A DNA stretch of 14,044 bases from JAAZBA01 sp964461815 (GCA_964461815.1 CAYWVF010000034.1:1-14044); one strand, 5' to 3'. Shown: positions 1-6,534, numbered from the stretch's first letter. Notes: generated from the sequence alone by a model not told the origin. Numbers and translations: made by a program.

Positions 1-1
1 G

Positions 2-64
2 ACTGAGGAGGGATACACGGCCAGAATTGACGAGCTGACTACCTATGAGCGGAAAACAAAATGA
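2..64 (+). CDS. C-terminal fragment of an unidentified protein
   Basis: An open frame runs in from the left edge and stops at TGA 62-64, giving about 20 residues (TEEGYTARIDELTTYERKTK). It is hydrophilic and charged and carries no motif I can name. It ends just before a Shine-Dalgarno-like GAGGTGT that serves the next small ORF, an operon-like arrangement. The compact spacing and the orphan exported proteins that follow resemble conjugative-element cargo, but that is inference. The gene is cut by the window edge and its function cannot be judged. Confidence 0.45.
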   Translation, partial: TEEGYTARIDELTTYERKTK

Positions 65-72
65 GGTGTAAT

Positions 73-213
73 ATGAAGAAATCAACAATCGCATTTATCG
101 TTCCTTTTATATGTGGCATTGGAGGAATATGTTAGGACTGGAATCTGACTTGTCTATTCCAGAATTGGGGCTGTTGCGATTAAGAGTCTGGCAGAGGCGT
201 TTCTAACGGAGGT
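73..213 (+). pseudogene. Broken small membrane-protein ORF
   Basis: An ATG at 73, preceded by GAGGTG, opens a frame reading MKKSTIAFIVPFICGIGGIC and stopping at TAG 133-135. The start looks like a genuine lysine-rich, hydrophobic N-terminus, but 20 residues is too short for a normal membrane protein. Further on, in another frame, an open segment (about 153-213) reads as a hydrophobic C-terminal-like tail, LVYSRIGAVAIKSLAEAFLTEV. It ends at TGA overlapping the ribosome binding site of the following gene. One reading is a small membrane protein disrupted by a deletion or frameshift. The alternatives are a genuine 20-residue peptide followed by chance reading frame. No family is recognised. Confidence 0.3.
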
Positions 214-219
214 ATGAAC

Positions 220-609
220 ATGAAAAAGGCAATTAAAATAATTGCTTCTGTATTAGTTTGCGTATTGCTTATAGGCACAGTTGGCAGTGTTGCCTACATT
301 CGCAATCTCCCCGTCGATTGGGATGCAGGAGCTTGTGGTGGGGGCTATTCCACTTTCATCTTTGATAAATATAGCGTGGAATTAGTGGAAAAGTATTTTA
401 ATGGAATGGCTGATAATTCCAGTATTACATCTATTGAAGCAATCTGGGGAACACAAGATGCACAATGGGAAGATCAGACAATCTTTTTACAGTTTGATGT
501 TCAGTATGAACACGCCACGCAAGGAACTGTAACAGAAAGATTGCATTTTACCGGGCAGCGTACTTGGTTTGATACTTATGATTGGAGTGGCGCAATTATC
601 GAAGGATAA
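220..609 (+). CDS. Small membrane-anchored exported protein, unknown function
   Basis: The product is about 129 residues. An N-terminal Lys-rich segment and one hydrophobic stretch (roughly residues 3-24 of MKKAIKIIASVLVCVLLIGT...) form a signal anchor or uncleaved signal peptide. The remainder would be extracytoplasmic, with a Gly-rich patch (ACGGGYSTF) and a mixed acidic/aromatic C-terminal half. There is no lipobox. I chose the ATG at 220 rather than 214, because the Shine-Dalgarno AACGGAGG at 205-212 lies only 1 nt from the first ATG but 7 nt from the second. It is followed 30 bp later by a second exported protein on the same strand, so the two may be cotranscribed. I do not recognise a family, and two short orphan secreted proteins side by side are typical of accessory cargo. 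Confidence 0.7.
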   Translation: MKKAIKIIASVLVCVLLIGTVGSVAYIRNLPVDWDAGACGGGYSTFIFDKYSVELVEKYFNGMADNSSITSIEAIWGTQDAQWEDQTIFLQFDVQYEHATQGTVTERLHFTGQRTWFDTYDWSGAIIEG

Positions 610-639
610 CAACTTGAATTTGACAAAGAATGATTTGAA

Positions 640-1164
640 ATGATAAATACTACTATGAGAAAATTTTCTTTGTTCTGTGCGTTTGCACTTATACTTTCAC
701 TTTCTTCCGTTGCTTTTGCTGCGGAAATTGATATGGACACCGAAATCGGTGATTTGAAACCTTATTCAACATATCAAGATGTTCTCGATATGCTGAATGA
801 AGAATATGGGACAAATGTTCATTTTCCCTCTGCCCAAGAGTGTAAAGAATATGGCATTACTGTTGAAGAAATTGATGTGTCCCTTGATGAATTTGAAGCG
901 CAGATGCGGAAAGAGATTGAAGCAAGCTTGCGGGCAAATGCAGAAGTAACTGCTGCCGCACAGAAATTGGACAAAAGCCAAAGTTTGAAAAGTGGCAGCG
1001 GTGTTTGCAAGAAAAGCGAAGTTGATGTAAAGTCTGCTTACTATGTTACCCATACCAAAGATGTAGACGGTGCAACTGTATATTTGGAAGCAACAGTTAA
1101 TAAAGTCGCCAATCAATCGACGACTATTGGATACCACATCTACTTCAACGAAAAGAAGAAGTAA
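640..1164 (+). CDS. Secreted protein with signal peptide, unknown function
   Basis: The product is 174 residues from the first ATG, or 169 from the ATG at 655 (MRKFSLFCAFALILSLSSVAFAAE). The second start gives a more classical signal peptide with a likely cleavage after AFA. Neither start has a strong ribosome binding site, so the choice is open. The mature part has an acidic region (about residues 28-100) with predicted helical, charged character (EFEAQMRKEIEASLRANAEV), then a Ser/Gly/Lys linker and a C-terminal part rich in beta-type residues (YYVTHTKDVDGATVYLEATVNKV). It lies 30 bp after another exported protein. No enzyme motif is visible and I do not recognise the family. A TTGACA at 620-625 could be a -35 element, but the matching -10 (ATAAAT) is poor and would overlap the first ATG. 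Confidence 0.72.
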   Translation: MINTTMRKFSLFCAFALILSLSSVAFAAEIDMDTEIGDLKPYSTYQDVLDMLNEEYGTNVHFPSAQECKEYGITVEEIDVSLDEFEAQMRKEIEASLRANAEVTAAAQKLDKSQSLKSGSGVCKKSEVDVKSAYYVTHTKDVDGATVYLEATVNKVANQSTTIGYHIYFNEKKK

Positions 1165-1234
1165 GCCAATTCCAATTTGTTGGGGAGCTAAACAAACGAT
1201 AAAAATTCCTTTAGAAACTTAAAAGCACACTTCT

Positions 1235-1424
1235 ATACTCTCCTGTCGGGAGTATCGTGCGTCCTGCGGAGCTTCATTCTCTGTCAGCAGGAGAAAACTG
1301 TCTGACCTCGAATGTTGCGTCACGACGTGACCTCAAGGTGGCGACACCCCATTGATTCGCTTATGCGGTTATCCCCGGTGGATCTGCCGCAAGCCTCCGG
1401 TTTTGACAAACCACTCGCTGCCAG
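1235..1424. other. Cluster of hairpins, possible structured RNA or transfer/end sequence
   Basis: At least six short stems occur within 190 bases. ATACTCTC (1235-1242) pairs with GGGAGTAT (1248-1255). TCCTGC (1262-1267) pairs with GCAGGA (1287-1292). GTCAC pairs with GTGAC (1319-1331, 3-nt loop). GGTG pairs with CACC around a GCGA tetraloop (1337-1348). TGCGG (1364-1368) pairs with CCGCA (1387-1391), enclosing ATCC/GGAT (1371-1383). GGTTT pairs with AAACC (1399-1412). The density and the higher GC content suggest selected structure. It could be a non-coding RNA, an origin-of-transfer-like region, or a mobile-element end. I cannot assign strand or class. Confidence 0.4.
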
Positions 1425-1446
1425 CAAGTTTGTATATAGATAAGAA

Positions 1447-1480
1447 AATCCGACCTATGATCGTAACCATAGGTCGGATT
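1447..1480 (-). terminator. Terminator hairpin downstream of the transporter operon
   Basis: A perfect 13-bp stem, AATCCGACCTATG (1447-1459) against its complement (1468-1480), with an 8-nt loop. Read on the minus strand, the stem is followed by TTCTTATC, a modest T-rich tail. It lies 56 bp beyond the stop codon of the solute-binding protein gene, so it most likely ends the permease/binding-protein transcript. On the plus strand the following AATTGTTTTA could also serve weakly. Confidence 0.65.
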
Positions 1481-1492
1481 AATTGTTTTACG

Positions 1493-1525
1493 AATACCGT
1501 GGAAATATCCCCGGTATTTTTATTT
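1493..1525 (+). terminator. Plus-strand rho-independent terminator
   Basis: AATACCG (1493-1499) pairs with CGGTATT (1512-1518), with an inner GG/CC pair around an AAATAT loop, followed by TTTTATTTT on the plus strand. On the minus strand the downstream sequence is not T-rich. It would stop plus-strand transcription coming out of the left-hand accessory region before it runs antisense into the solute-binding protein gene. Confidence 0.5.
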
Positions 1526-1535
1526 TGCCTAAGAA

Positions 1536-3176
1536 TTAGGAGAAGTTAGCCTCGTTTTCAGCCTGCTGTGCATTGTGGAGATCAATAAGATCCTGCAATC
1601 CAAGTGCATAAAGCTCATCGATAAATGCAGAATATTCACTCATGTCACGCTGACCTGTAATGAACTTACCGATGTTCTCTGTATTGTGTGCGCTAATAGC
1701 TTCGTTAATAATATCGTACTGAGCCTTTCTCTCTTCGTTAAATGCACAGTTCGGAACTCTGTACGGTGCGGAGTCCTTCTGAACACCTGCAACAGCTTCA
1801 ATAGTCTCGTTGGAAGCTGCAAATGTCATAGCAACCGGATCAACGATCGTCCAGAAGCCGCGCTGGAAGAAGGAATACTTTTCCTGATAGATAAAGCCGT
1901 GGTCACCCTGCTTGATCTCTGTGTAGCTTCTTGAGCCATCAGGATTTGTAACAAAGGATTCGCCTTCACGGCCCCAGTTCATAGCTATGTAAGCTTCGTC
2001 TGTGTAGAGCCAGTTGAAGAACTTCATGATCTCTTCGATATGCTCAGATGTTGAGAAGCACGCATAACCGTTAATGATAAGCTGTGTATTAGCATCAAAC
2101 GTATGAACGCCATTCTCTCCACCTGCCCAAGGTGTCATATATGCAAATGTAACGTTAGGATCGACCTCTCTCATAGGAGCATTAAAGAAGTCAATACGTG
2201 CCTGGTAATCGCAGAACATAAAGCCCTTATTTGTTGTAATGAGCTCCTGCCAGCCGTTTGTATCGAGTGAAAGTGTATTTTCAGGCATAAGACCTGCTTC
2301 ATACATCTGATTTACCCATGTCAAAGCTGCTTCGAATTCAGGCTCGATCTGTGCGTATGTCCATGCTCTGTCATCATTGTTGTAGTACATATTATAGCTA
2401 GAACCGAACTGATGAGCTATCTGACCCATCTTGTCAGGCCATGATCTGTTACAGAACGGATAAGAGTCAGGATAGAGCTCCTTAAGCTGCATACAAACAT
2501 CAAAAACTTCTGTTTCTGTTGTCGGGACTTCGAGTCCGTTAGCATCGAATACATCTTTTCTGTACTGCCAAATAACACTGTTAGAGCCTGTACCAAAGCC
2601 ATACTGCGGCATCATGTAAAGACCGCCGTCAGCTGTCTTGTAGTAGTTAACATAATCATCGCCCATTTCTTCAGACCATGCAACAAAATCAGGCATAATG
2701 TCGAGATAATCGTTTACGTTAACAAGTGCGCCCTGGATCATACCCCAGTCGGTGCATTCACTAAGGTACGGATAGAAGTAGATATCGGGGAGTTCACCGG
2801 AAGCAAGACCGAGATTGATCTTGTCCACAACGCCTGTCTGGAAAGGAGTTACATTGAAGTACATATTAACGTACTCATTGATGAGCTGCTCGCAAAGAAG
2901 TCCCGGCTCATAAACGTAGGATGAATGCTCGATGATCCACATATCAACTGTCACGGGCTCTTCAAGAACCGGACCTACTGCATCGGGAGCATTGTCTTTC
3001 TTTTCTTCGTCTTTCTTTGTCTCATCCTTCTTGTCGCTTGTGGATGAAGAAGATGATGAGGAGGAGCTTGAAGATGAGCTGCTGTCATCTTTCTTAGCGC
3101 TATCCTGCTGACAGCCCGCGAACATAGCAACGAGCATCATCATGGCCAAAAGAATAGCAATTACCTTTTTCGTCAT
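1536..3176 (-). CDS. ABC transporter extracellular solute-binding lipoprotein (LplA-like)
   Basis: The product is 546 residues and should bind a carbohydrate outside the membrane and hand it to the two permeases encoded upstream. It has a lipoprotein signal (MTKKVIAILLAMMMLVAMFAGC) with lipobox cysteine C22. A low-complexity tether follows, with 14 consecutive serines (residues 32-45) and then a Lys/Asp/Glu-rich stretch to about residue 65. The large family 1-type binding domain comes next, rich in aromatic residues. The frame extends upstream to a GTG at 3221, but the ATG at 3176 is preferred: GGAGG lies 9 nt before it and the lipoprotein signal starts exactly there. The length suits the long LplA/YtcQ-type binding proteins. 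It is last in a three-gene operon, 48 bp behind the second permease. Substrate is inferred from the nearby GH38 as an alpha-mannoside, not read from this sequence. Confidence 0.9.
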   Translation of the reverse strand: MTKKVIAILLAMMMLVAMFAGCQQDSAKKDDSSSSSSSSSSSSSSTSDKKDETKKDEEKKDNAPDAVGPVLEEPVTVDMWIIEHSSYVYEPGLLCEQLINEYVNMYFNVTPFQTGVVDKINLGLASGELPDIYFYPYLSECTDWGMIQGALVNVNDYLDIMPDFVAWSEEMGDDYVNYYKTADGGLYMMPQYGFGTGSNSVIWQYRKDVFDANGLEVPTTETEVFDVCMQLKELYPDSYPFCNRSWPDKMGQIAHQFGSSYNMYYNNDDRAWTYAQIEPEFEAALTWVNQMYEAGLMPENTLSLDTNGWQELITTNKGFMFCDYQARIDFFNAPMREVDPNVTFAYMTPWAGGENGVHTFDANTQLIINGYACFSTSEHIEEIMKFFNWLYTDEAYIAMNWGREGESFVTNPDGSRSYTEIKQGDHGFIYQEKYSFFQRGFWTIVDPVAMTFAASNETIEAVAGVQKDSAPYRVPNCAFNEERKAQYDIINEAISAHNTENIGKFITGQRDMSEYSAFIDELYALGLQDLIDLHNAQQAENEANFS

Positions 3177-3204
3177 ATGGCATGACCTCCTAAAAATTTT
3201 TATA

Positions 3205-3224
3205 CTAAACGTGTTATTCACGTA
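3205..3224 (-). promoter_or_regulatory. Intercistronic hairpin ahead of the binding-protein gene
   Basis: A 5-bp stem with a 5-nt loop (ACGTG/CACGT, 3209-3223) lies between the permease stop and the binding-protein ribosome binding site. Hairpins at this place in ABC operons can protect or partly terminate transcript so that the binding protein is made in excess. The stem is short, so this is a weak call. Confidence 0.25.
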
Positions 3225-4100
3225 TTAGCCCTTGATTGAGCCGATCATAACGCCCTTTACAAAGTATTTCTGTAAGAACGGATAGATAACTATCATCGGC
3301 AGGATAGATACAACGATCGTTGCATTGATAAGTGACTGACCTACGATCATCGAGTCCATGTTGGCGCCATTTGTATCGTTACTCATTGAAGATCCTGCGA
3401 GAAGCATTTCTCTGAGTATGATCTGAACAGGATATTTCGAGGGTTCGCTCAAATAAATAAACGGAGTCATGTATGCATTCCACTGACCTACGGCATAGAA
3501 AAGTGCAATAGTTGTAAGGATAGCTGTGGAAAGCGGAAGAATGATATACCAGAGCACACCGAAATCATTAAGTCCATCGATCTTGCCTGCATCCTCAAGA
3601 TCCTTCGGCATGCTTTGGAAGAAGGATTTCATAACGATGAGGTTATACGCACTACAGCAGCCCATAATTACGATAACAGCTGTCGTGTTGATAAGACCGT
3701 ATATCTTAACTGTGAGGTATGTCGGTATCATACCGCCACCAAAGAACATTGTTACAAGAACCATGCCCATAAAGAAATTATATCCCCAAAGTCTCTTGCC
3801 CTTACTAAGTGCATATGCACCGCATGTTGTGACAAACATTGCCAGAAGCGTATATAAAACGACATACTTGATCGTATTCAAATACGCCGGACCGAGATTG
3901 GATTGATTCCAGATCAGCTTGTATGAACTAAGCTCTAATCCGATGGGATAAAATGTTACTCTACCCTGTAAAACCGCCATTTTATCCGAAAGAGAAACTG
4001 CGAGAACGTTTAACAACGGATAAATGATTATAAATGCAAAAAGCACGATAAACAGATACTTAAAGAAAGCAAAGGGTGTAAATTTCTTATCGCCTACCAT
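3225..4100 (-). CDS. Carbohydrate ABC transporter permease (LplC/YtcP-like)
   Basis: The product is 291 residues, the usual size for this permease type, and forms half of the membrane channel of the importer. It has a short cytosolic N-terminus, then six hydrophobic segments starting at residues 14-36. The EAA-type loop that contacts the ATPase is seen at about 168-191 (LEDAGKIDGLNDFGVLWYIILPLS). The C-terminus ends GVMIGSIKG, a signature tail of LplC/YtcP-type proteins. The start ATG at 4100 has GGAGG eight bases upstream. It follows the other permease gene by 14 bp and its ribosome binding site almost touches that stop codon, so the two are surely cotranscribed and may be translationally coupled. 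No ATP-binding subunit gene is present in the window; in relatives a shared MsmX-type ATPase serves such importers. Confidence 0.92.
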   Translation of the reverse strand: MVGDKKFTPFAFFKYLFIVLFAFIIIYPLLNVLAVSLSDKMAVLQGRVTFYPIGLELSSYKLIWNQSNLGPAYLNTIKYVVLYTLLAMFVTTCGAYALSKGKRLWGYNFFMGMVLVTMFFGGGMIPTYLTVKIYGLINTTAVIVIMGCCSAYNLIVMKSFFQSMPKDLEDAGKIDGLNDFGVLWYIILPLSTAILTTIALFYAVGQWNAYMTPFIYLSEPSKYPVQIILREMLLAGSSMSNDTNGANMDSMIVGQSLINATIVVSILPMIVIYPFLQKYFVKGVMIGSIKG

Positions 4101-4114
4101 TATTTATTCCTCCT

Positions 4115-5092
4115 TTACCACAGACTGCTGTCAGATAATTTTCTGGACGCATAGTTTGAAATTACAAGGAACAGCAGATTGATCACCGAATTGAACAGAC
4201 CGACAGCCGTTGCATAGCTGAACTGACCTCCGGCAAGACCCTGTCTATATGTGTATGTTGATATAACGTCTGCAACCGAAAGCGTTGCCGAGGTCGTCAT
4301 AAGATATGCCTTTTCAAATCCGACAGACAGAAGACTACCTGTACGCAGGATAAGCAATGTAACTATTGTCGGTGCAATAGACGGAAGAGTTATGTATATC
4401 GTTTGCTTAAACTTATTTGCACCGTCTATACCGGCAGCCTCGTAAAGCTCCTGATCAATATTTGAAAGTGCAGCATAGTAGATAATAGCTCCCCAGCCTG
4501 TTCCCTGCCATATTCCGGACAGCACGTATAAGCTTCTGAAATACTGAGAATACGAGAACATATCAATCCTCGGGAATCCGAATGCTGCAAGCAGATTCAT
4601 TATAAGTCCATCTGACGGATCGAGGAAGTTTTTGAGCATACCGACGATAACAACTGTGGAAATAAAGTGCGGAAGATATGTGATCGTCTGGAATGATTTC
4701 TTGATCTTCTCTTGCTTTATTTCATTAACGATAAGTGCAAATATGATTGTAAATGGGAAAGCAAAAATGAGATCATAGAAGCTGAGAAGGAATGTATTTT
4801 TTATAAGCCTCCATGAATTCGGATCCGCAAAAAATCTCCGGAAATGCTGCAATCCGACCCAGTTACTTCCTGCAATGCCTTTAAAAGGCTTATAATCCAT
4901 AAACGCAATGGAAATACCCCACAAAGGCGCGTAAGCAAACATTACATAATAAATAAAGCACGGCAGGAAAAGTAAAAGCAATTGCCAGCTATCTTTAAAT
5001 TTAAAGATGCTCTCCTCCAGTGGTGTTCGTAAATGAGCGGGCTTGTATTTACGAACTGTAGCTGCCGCCGTTCCTTGATTTTGCTTTTTCAC
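4115..5092 (-). CDS. Carbohydrate ABC transporter permease (LplB/YteP-like)
   Basis: The product is 325 residues, first gene of the minus-strand transporter operon. About 35 cytosolic residues precede six membrane segments (first at about 37-60). The EAA loop lies near residues 216-237 (ELYEAAGIDGANKFKQTIYI) with the conserved EAAxxDGA core, followed by LPSIAPT. This identifies it as the inner-membrane partner of the LplC-like permease. The start is a GTG at 5092, the only start that keeps the normal N-terminal length; a GGAG lies 12 nt upstream, a somewhat long spacing, and an ATG nearer to that site is followed at once by a stop. Its transcript appears to begin near 5297, leaving a leader of about 200 nt that carries a strong hairpin. 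Gene order permease-permease-binding protein is that of the lplBCA type, in which lplA comes last. Confidence 0.92.
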   Translation of the reverse strand: MKKQNQGTAAATVRKYKPAHLRTPLEESIFKFKDSWQLLLLFLPCFIYYVMFAYAPLWGISIAFMDYKPFKGIAGSNWVGLQHFRRFFADPNSWRLIKNTFLLSFYDLIFAFPFTIIFALIVNEIKQEKIKKSFQTITYLPHFISTVVIVGMLKNFLDPSDGLIMNLLAAFGFPRIDMFSYSQYFRSLYVLSGIWQGTGWGAIIYYAALSNIDQELYEAAGIDGANKFKQTIYITLPSIAPTIVTLLILRTGSLLSVGFEKAYLMTTSATLSVADVISTYTYRQGLAGGQFSYATAVGLFNSVINLLFLVISNYASRKLSDSSLW

Positions 5093-5173
5093 TCAACTTC
5101 ACTCCATTTTCTTAGAATATATATTGATAGAATCAACTGTCCTGTTTGTCACAAAAGCTATACTTTTTGTACC

Positions 5174-5215
5174 AGGCTTAGAAATATACGAAAGCTATAT
5201 TTCTAAGCCTTTTTT
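5174..5215. promoter_or_regulatory. Perfect 15-bp hairpin in the transporter leader
   Basis: AGGCTTAGAAATATA (5174-5188) is exactly complementary to 5196-5210, with a 7-nt loop. On the plus strand a T run follows (5211-5215, then more T-rich sequence), which is the form of a rho-independent terminator. No plus-strand gene lies upstream, however. On the minus strand it falls in the 5' leader of the permease operon, about 85 nt into the transcript, and is not followed by T residues. It may be an mRNA-stabilising or regulatory leader hairpin, or it may end an antisense plus-strand RNA. Confidence 0.6.
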
Positions 5216-5303
5216 CGCTTTTTATGGTTTTTTTAAGCATGTCAAAAAAAGTATACTATTTGTAATTATATAATTGTAACTTCCAACAAAAAATGTTATT
5301 CAT

Positions 5304-5332
5304 ATTATAAAACATTTTTCATGTTTTTGCAA
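5304..5332 (-). promoter_or_regulatory. Sigma-A promoter for the transporter operon
   Basis: On the minus strand, TTGCAA (5332-5327), a 17-bp spacer and TATAAT (5309-5304) form a good sigma-A promoter, predicting a start near 5297. The spacer itself is an inverted repeat, AAACAT/ATGTTT (5310-5326), a possible repressor site. The position predicts a leader of about 200 nt before the GTG start of the first permease gene. Confidence 0.65.
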
Positions 5333-5340
5333 CTAACGAT

Positions 5341-5372
5341 ATGTCCAAATACCGCACAAAATGTCCATTTTG
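5341..5372. promoter_or_regulatory. Tandem ATGTCCA repeats, candidate AraC-regulator binding site
   Basis: ATGTCCAAAT (5341-5350) and ATGTCCATTT (5361-5370) start exactly 20 bp apart, two helical turns, and lie just upstream of the transporter -35 box. AraC-family activators commonly bind direct repeats spaced like this next to the -35. The second copy also lies within a perfect inverted repeat, CAAAATG/CATTTTG (5357-5372). A third copy occurs at 5653. The assignment to the neighbouring regulator is inference. Confidence 0.45.
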
Positions 5373-5576
5373 CACAAGTTTATTTTTATCGTAGGAGAAC
5401 AGCTGTTTTTTACATTATAAAATTGCACATATTCTTTTATAATTTTTAATTTATGGTCACGGTCAATATTTGTGCAAATATGCGTACAAAGCATCAGCAA
5501 TATGAAAATAATTTCTACGTTTTATTTCTAGTATATTTATTTACAGCTATCTTTCTCTATATTTTATATTTTTTGA

Positions 5577-5605
5577 TTGACAAATCAAAATCTATCCTTT
5601 ACAAT
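5577..5605 (+). promoter_or_regulatory. Sigma-A promoter for the AraC-family regulator
   Basis: TTGACA (5577-5582), a 17-bp spacer and TACAAT (5600-5605) form a near-perfect promoter with a predicted start near 5612. An 8-bp palindrome, TTTTGATT/AATCAAAA (5571-5590), covers the -35 box and could be an operator. Confidence 0.75.
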
Positions 5606-5652
5606 TTATATATAGAATGTGCACCGTATCTGTATATTGTGCTGAGCACTTT

Positions 5653-5663
5653 ATGTCCAAATA
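5653..5663. promoter_or_regulatory. Third ATGTCCAAATA copy in the regulator leader
   Basis: An 11-base word identical to positions 5341-5351 lies about 40 bp downstream of the predicted transcription start of the regulator gene and 38 bp before its ATG. If it is the regulator binding site, it would suit autoregulation by blocking elongation or initiation. Confidence 0.35.
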
Positions 5664-5700
5664 TTCTTCATTGCATCGTGATAGAAAGGCGTTAAATTTC

Positions 5701-6534
5701 ATGAACAAATTTATACTCAATGATTTTGACATAGAAATATCCGAGATACTTCTTGTACATCAGTACACCGGTACGCCGCACTTTGAGTTTAAACAATACA
5801 TAAACGGACGTAAATATTACGGCTTAACGTATGCGACCTCCGGCAAAGTCCTCTATCATTCAAATGATCAGAATTTTTACGTTACCTCCGGCGATGTCGT
5901 TTTTCTTCCGGCAGGTTCTGCGTACTGGCTGTCAAATGCGATAAACGAAAATTATCACCATATAACTGTAAATTTTAACATTAAATCATCCATAACAACG
6001 GAAAAGATCATTGAAAACATCATCAATACGACTGAGCTTACTGTGCTGCATCCGCAAAACAAGCTTAGCTTTGATCAATCCTTTAATAAGCTCATTACAT
6101 TTTGGACAGAAAAGAATCCCGGATATATGCTTCTGTGCAGATGCATTTTATATCAGATATTGTACGATTTTCTTACTGAAAACATTCTTTTTAATGTAAA
6201 TCCAAAGAATATAAGTCTTATTCATCCTGCAAAGGAGTATATTGACAATTTTTACATGAAACAGATAAAAAATGAGGAGCTTGCTTCAATGTGTGACCTG
6301 TCTGTAACCCATTTTAGGCGTCTCTTTACAGAGCTTTACGGTTTTTCGCCTATTGAGTATCTCACTAAGGTACGCATAGACAGGGCAAAGGACATGCTTT
6401 TATACAATTTATACTCTATCGATGAGATCGCAACTCATATAGGTATCGATGATATAAACTATTTTAACCGTTTATTCAAGAAAAAGGTAGGTACAACGCC
6501 CATTCAATTTAAAAAACAGATGCTCTCATTATAA
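5701..6534 (+). CDS. AraC-family transcriptional regulator
   Basis: The product is 277 residues. The N-terminal part (about 15-95) is a cupin-like sugar-sensing domain, with the typical core GDVVFLPAGSAYWL at 64-77. The C-terminal part (about 175-272) is the double helix-turn-helix AraC domain. Its first helix-turn-helix contains LASMCDLSVTHFRRLFTELYGFSPIEYL, and the second ends with the signature DDINYFNRLFKKKVGTTPIQFK. The frame is open back to 5617, but the ATG at 5701 is preferred: the promoter start falls near 5612 and the cupin alignment begins shortly after. Its ribosome binding site (AGAAAGG) is weak and 12 nt away, consistent with low expression. The mannosidase gene follows after 16 bp, and the transporter operon is divergent, so it very likely controls uptake and breakdown of the same sugar, probably as an activator. 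Confidence 0.92.
   Translation: MNKFILNDFDIEISEILLVHQYTGTPHFEFKQYINGRKYYGLTYATSGKVLYHSNDQNFYVTSGDVVFLPAGSAYWLSNAINENYHHITVNFNIKSSITTEKIIENIINTTELTVLHPQNKLSFDQSFNKLITFWTEKNPGYMLLCRCILYQILYDFLTENILFNVNPKNISLIHPAKEYIDNFYMKQIKNEELASMCDLSVTHFRRLFTELYGFSPIEYLTKVRIDRAKDMLLYNLYSIDEIATHIGIDDINYFNRLFKKKVGTTPIQFKKQMLSL

Larger units (their letters stand above)
1165..1535. other. Intergenic region with GC-rich structured stretch
   Basis: This 371-bp gap holds no convincing gene. A 65-codon open frame at 1352-1549 lacks a ribosome binding site and crosses the hairpins described below. The first 65 bp are AT-rich like the preceding gene. Positions 1235-1430 are clearly more GC-rich and full of short inverted repeats. 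The last 100 bp contain two terminator-like hairpins that belong to the transporter operon side. The region seems to mark the junction between accessory DNA on the left and the sugar-uptake locus on the right, though no attachment site or direct repeat is visible. Confidence 0.6.
5093..5700. other. Divergent regulatory region between transporter operon and regulator
   Basis: This 608-bp AT-rich region contains a promoter for each flanking transcript, a perfect hairpin, and several repeated words that could be operators (separate entries). An 80-codon open frame at 5453-5695 has no ribosome binding site, low-complexity hydrophobic content and overlaps the regulator promoter, so I do not treat it as a gene. 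Confidence 0.75.

Noticed and set aside
766..1137. 123-codon minus-strand open frame opposite the exported protein
   Set aside because: The plus-strand gene has a clear signal peptide and sensible protein composition; the reverse frame is a Cys/Phe/Ile-rich shadow.
1..1535. Calling the left region a specific named integrative element
   Set aside because: No integrase, transposase, relaxase or terminal repeats are visible; only context and structure suggest mobility.
1352..1549. 65-codon plus-strand open frame
   Set aside because: No ribosome binding site, spans several hairpins and two terminators and runs into the binding-protein gene.
5453..5695. 80-codon hydrophobic open frame upstream of the regulator
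   Set aside because: No ribosome binding site, very AT-rich low-complexity composition, and it covers the regulator promoter and its palindrome.
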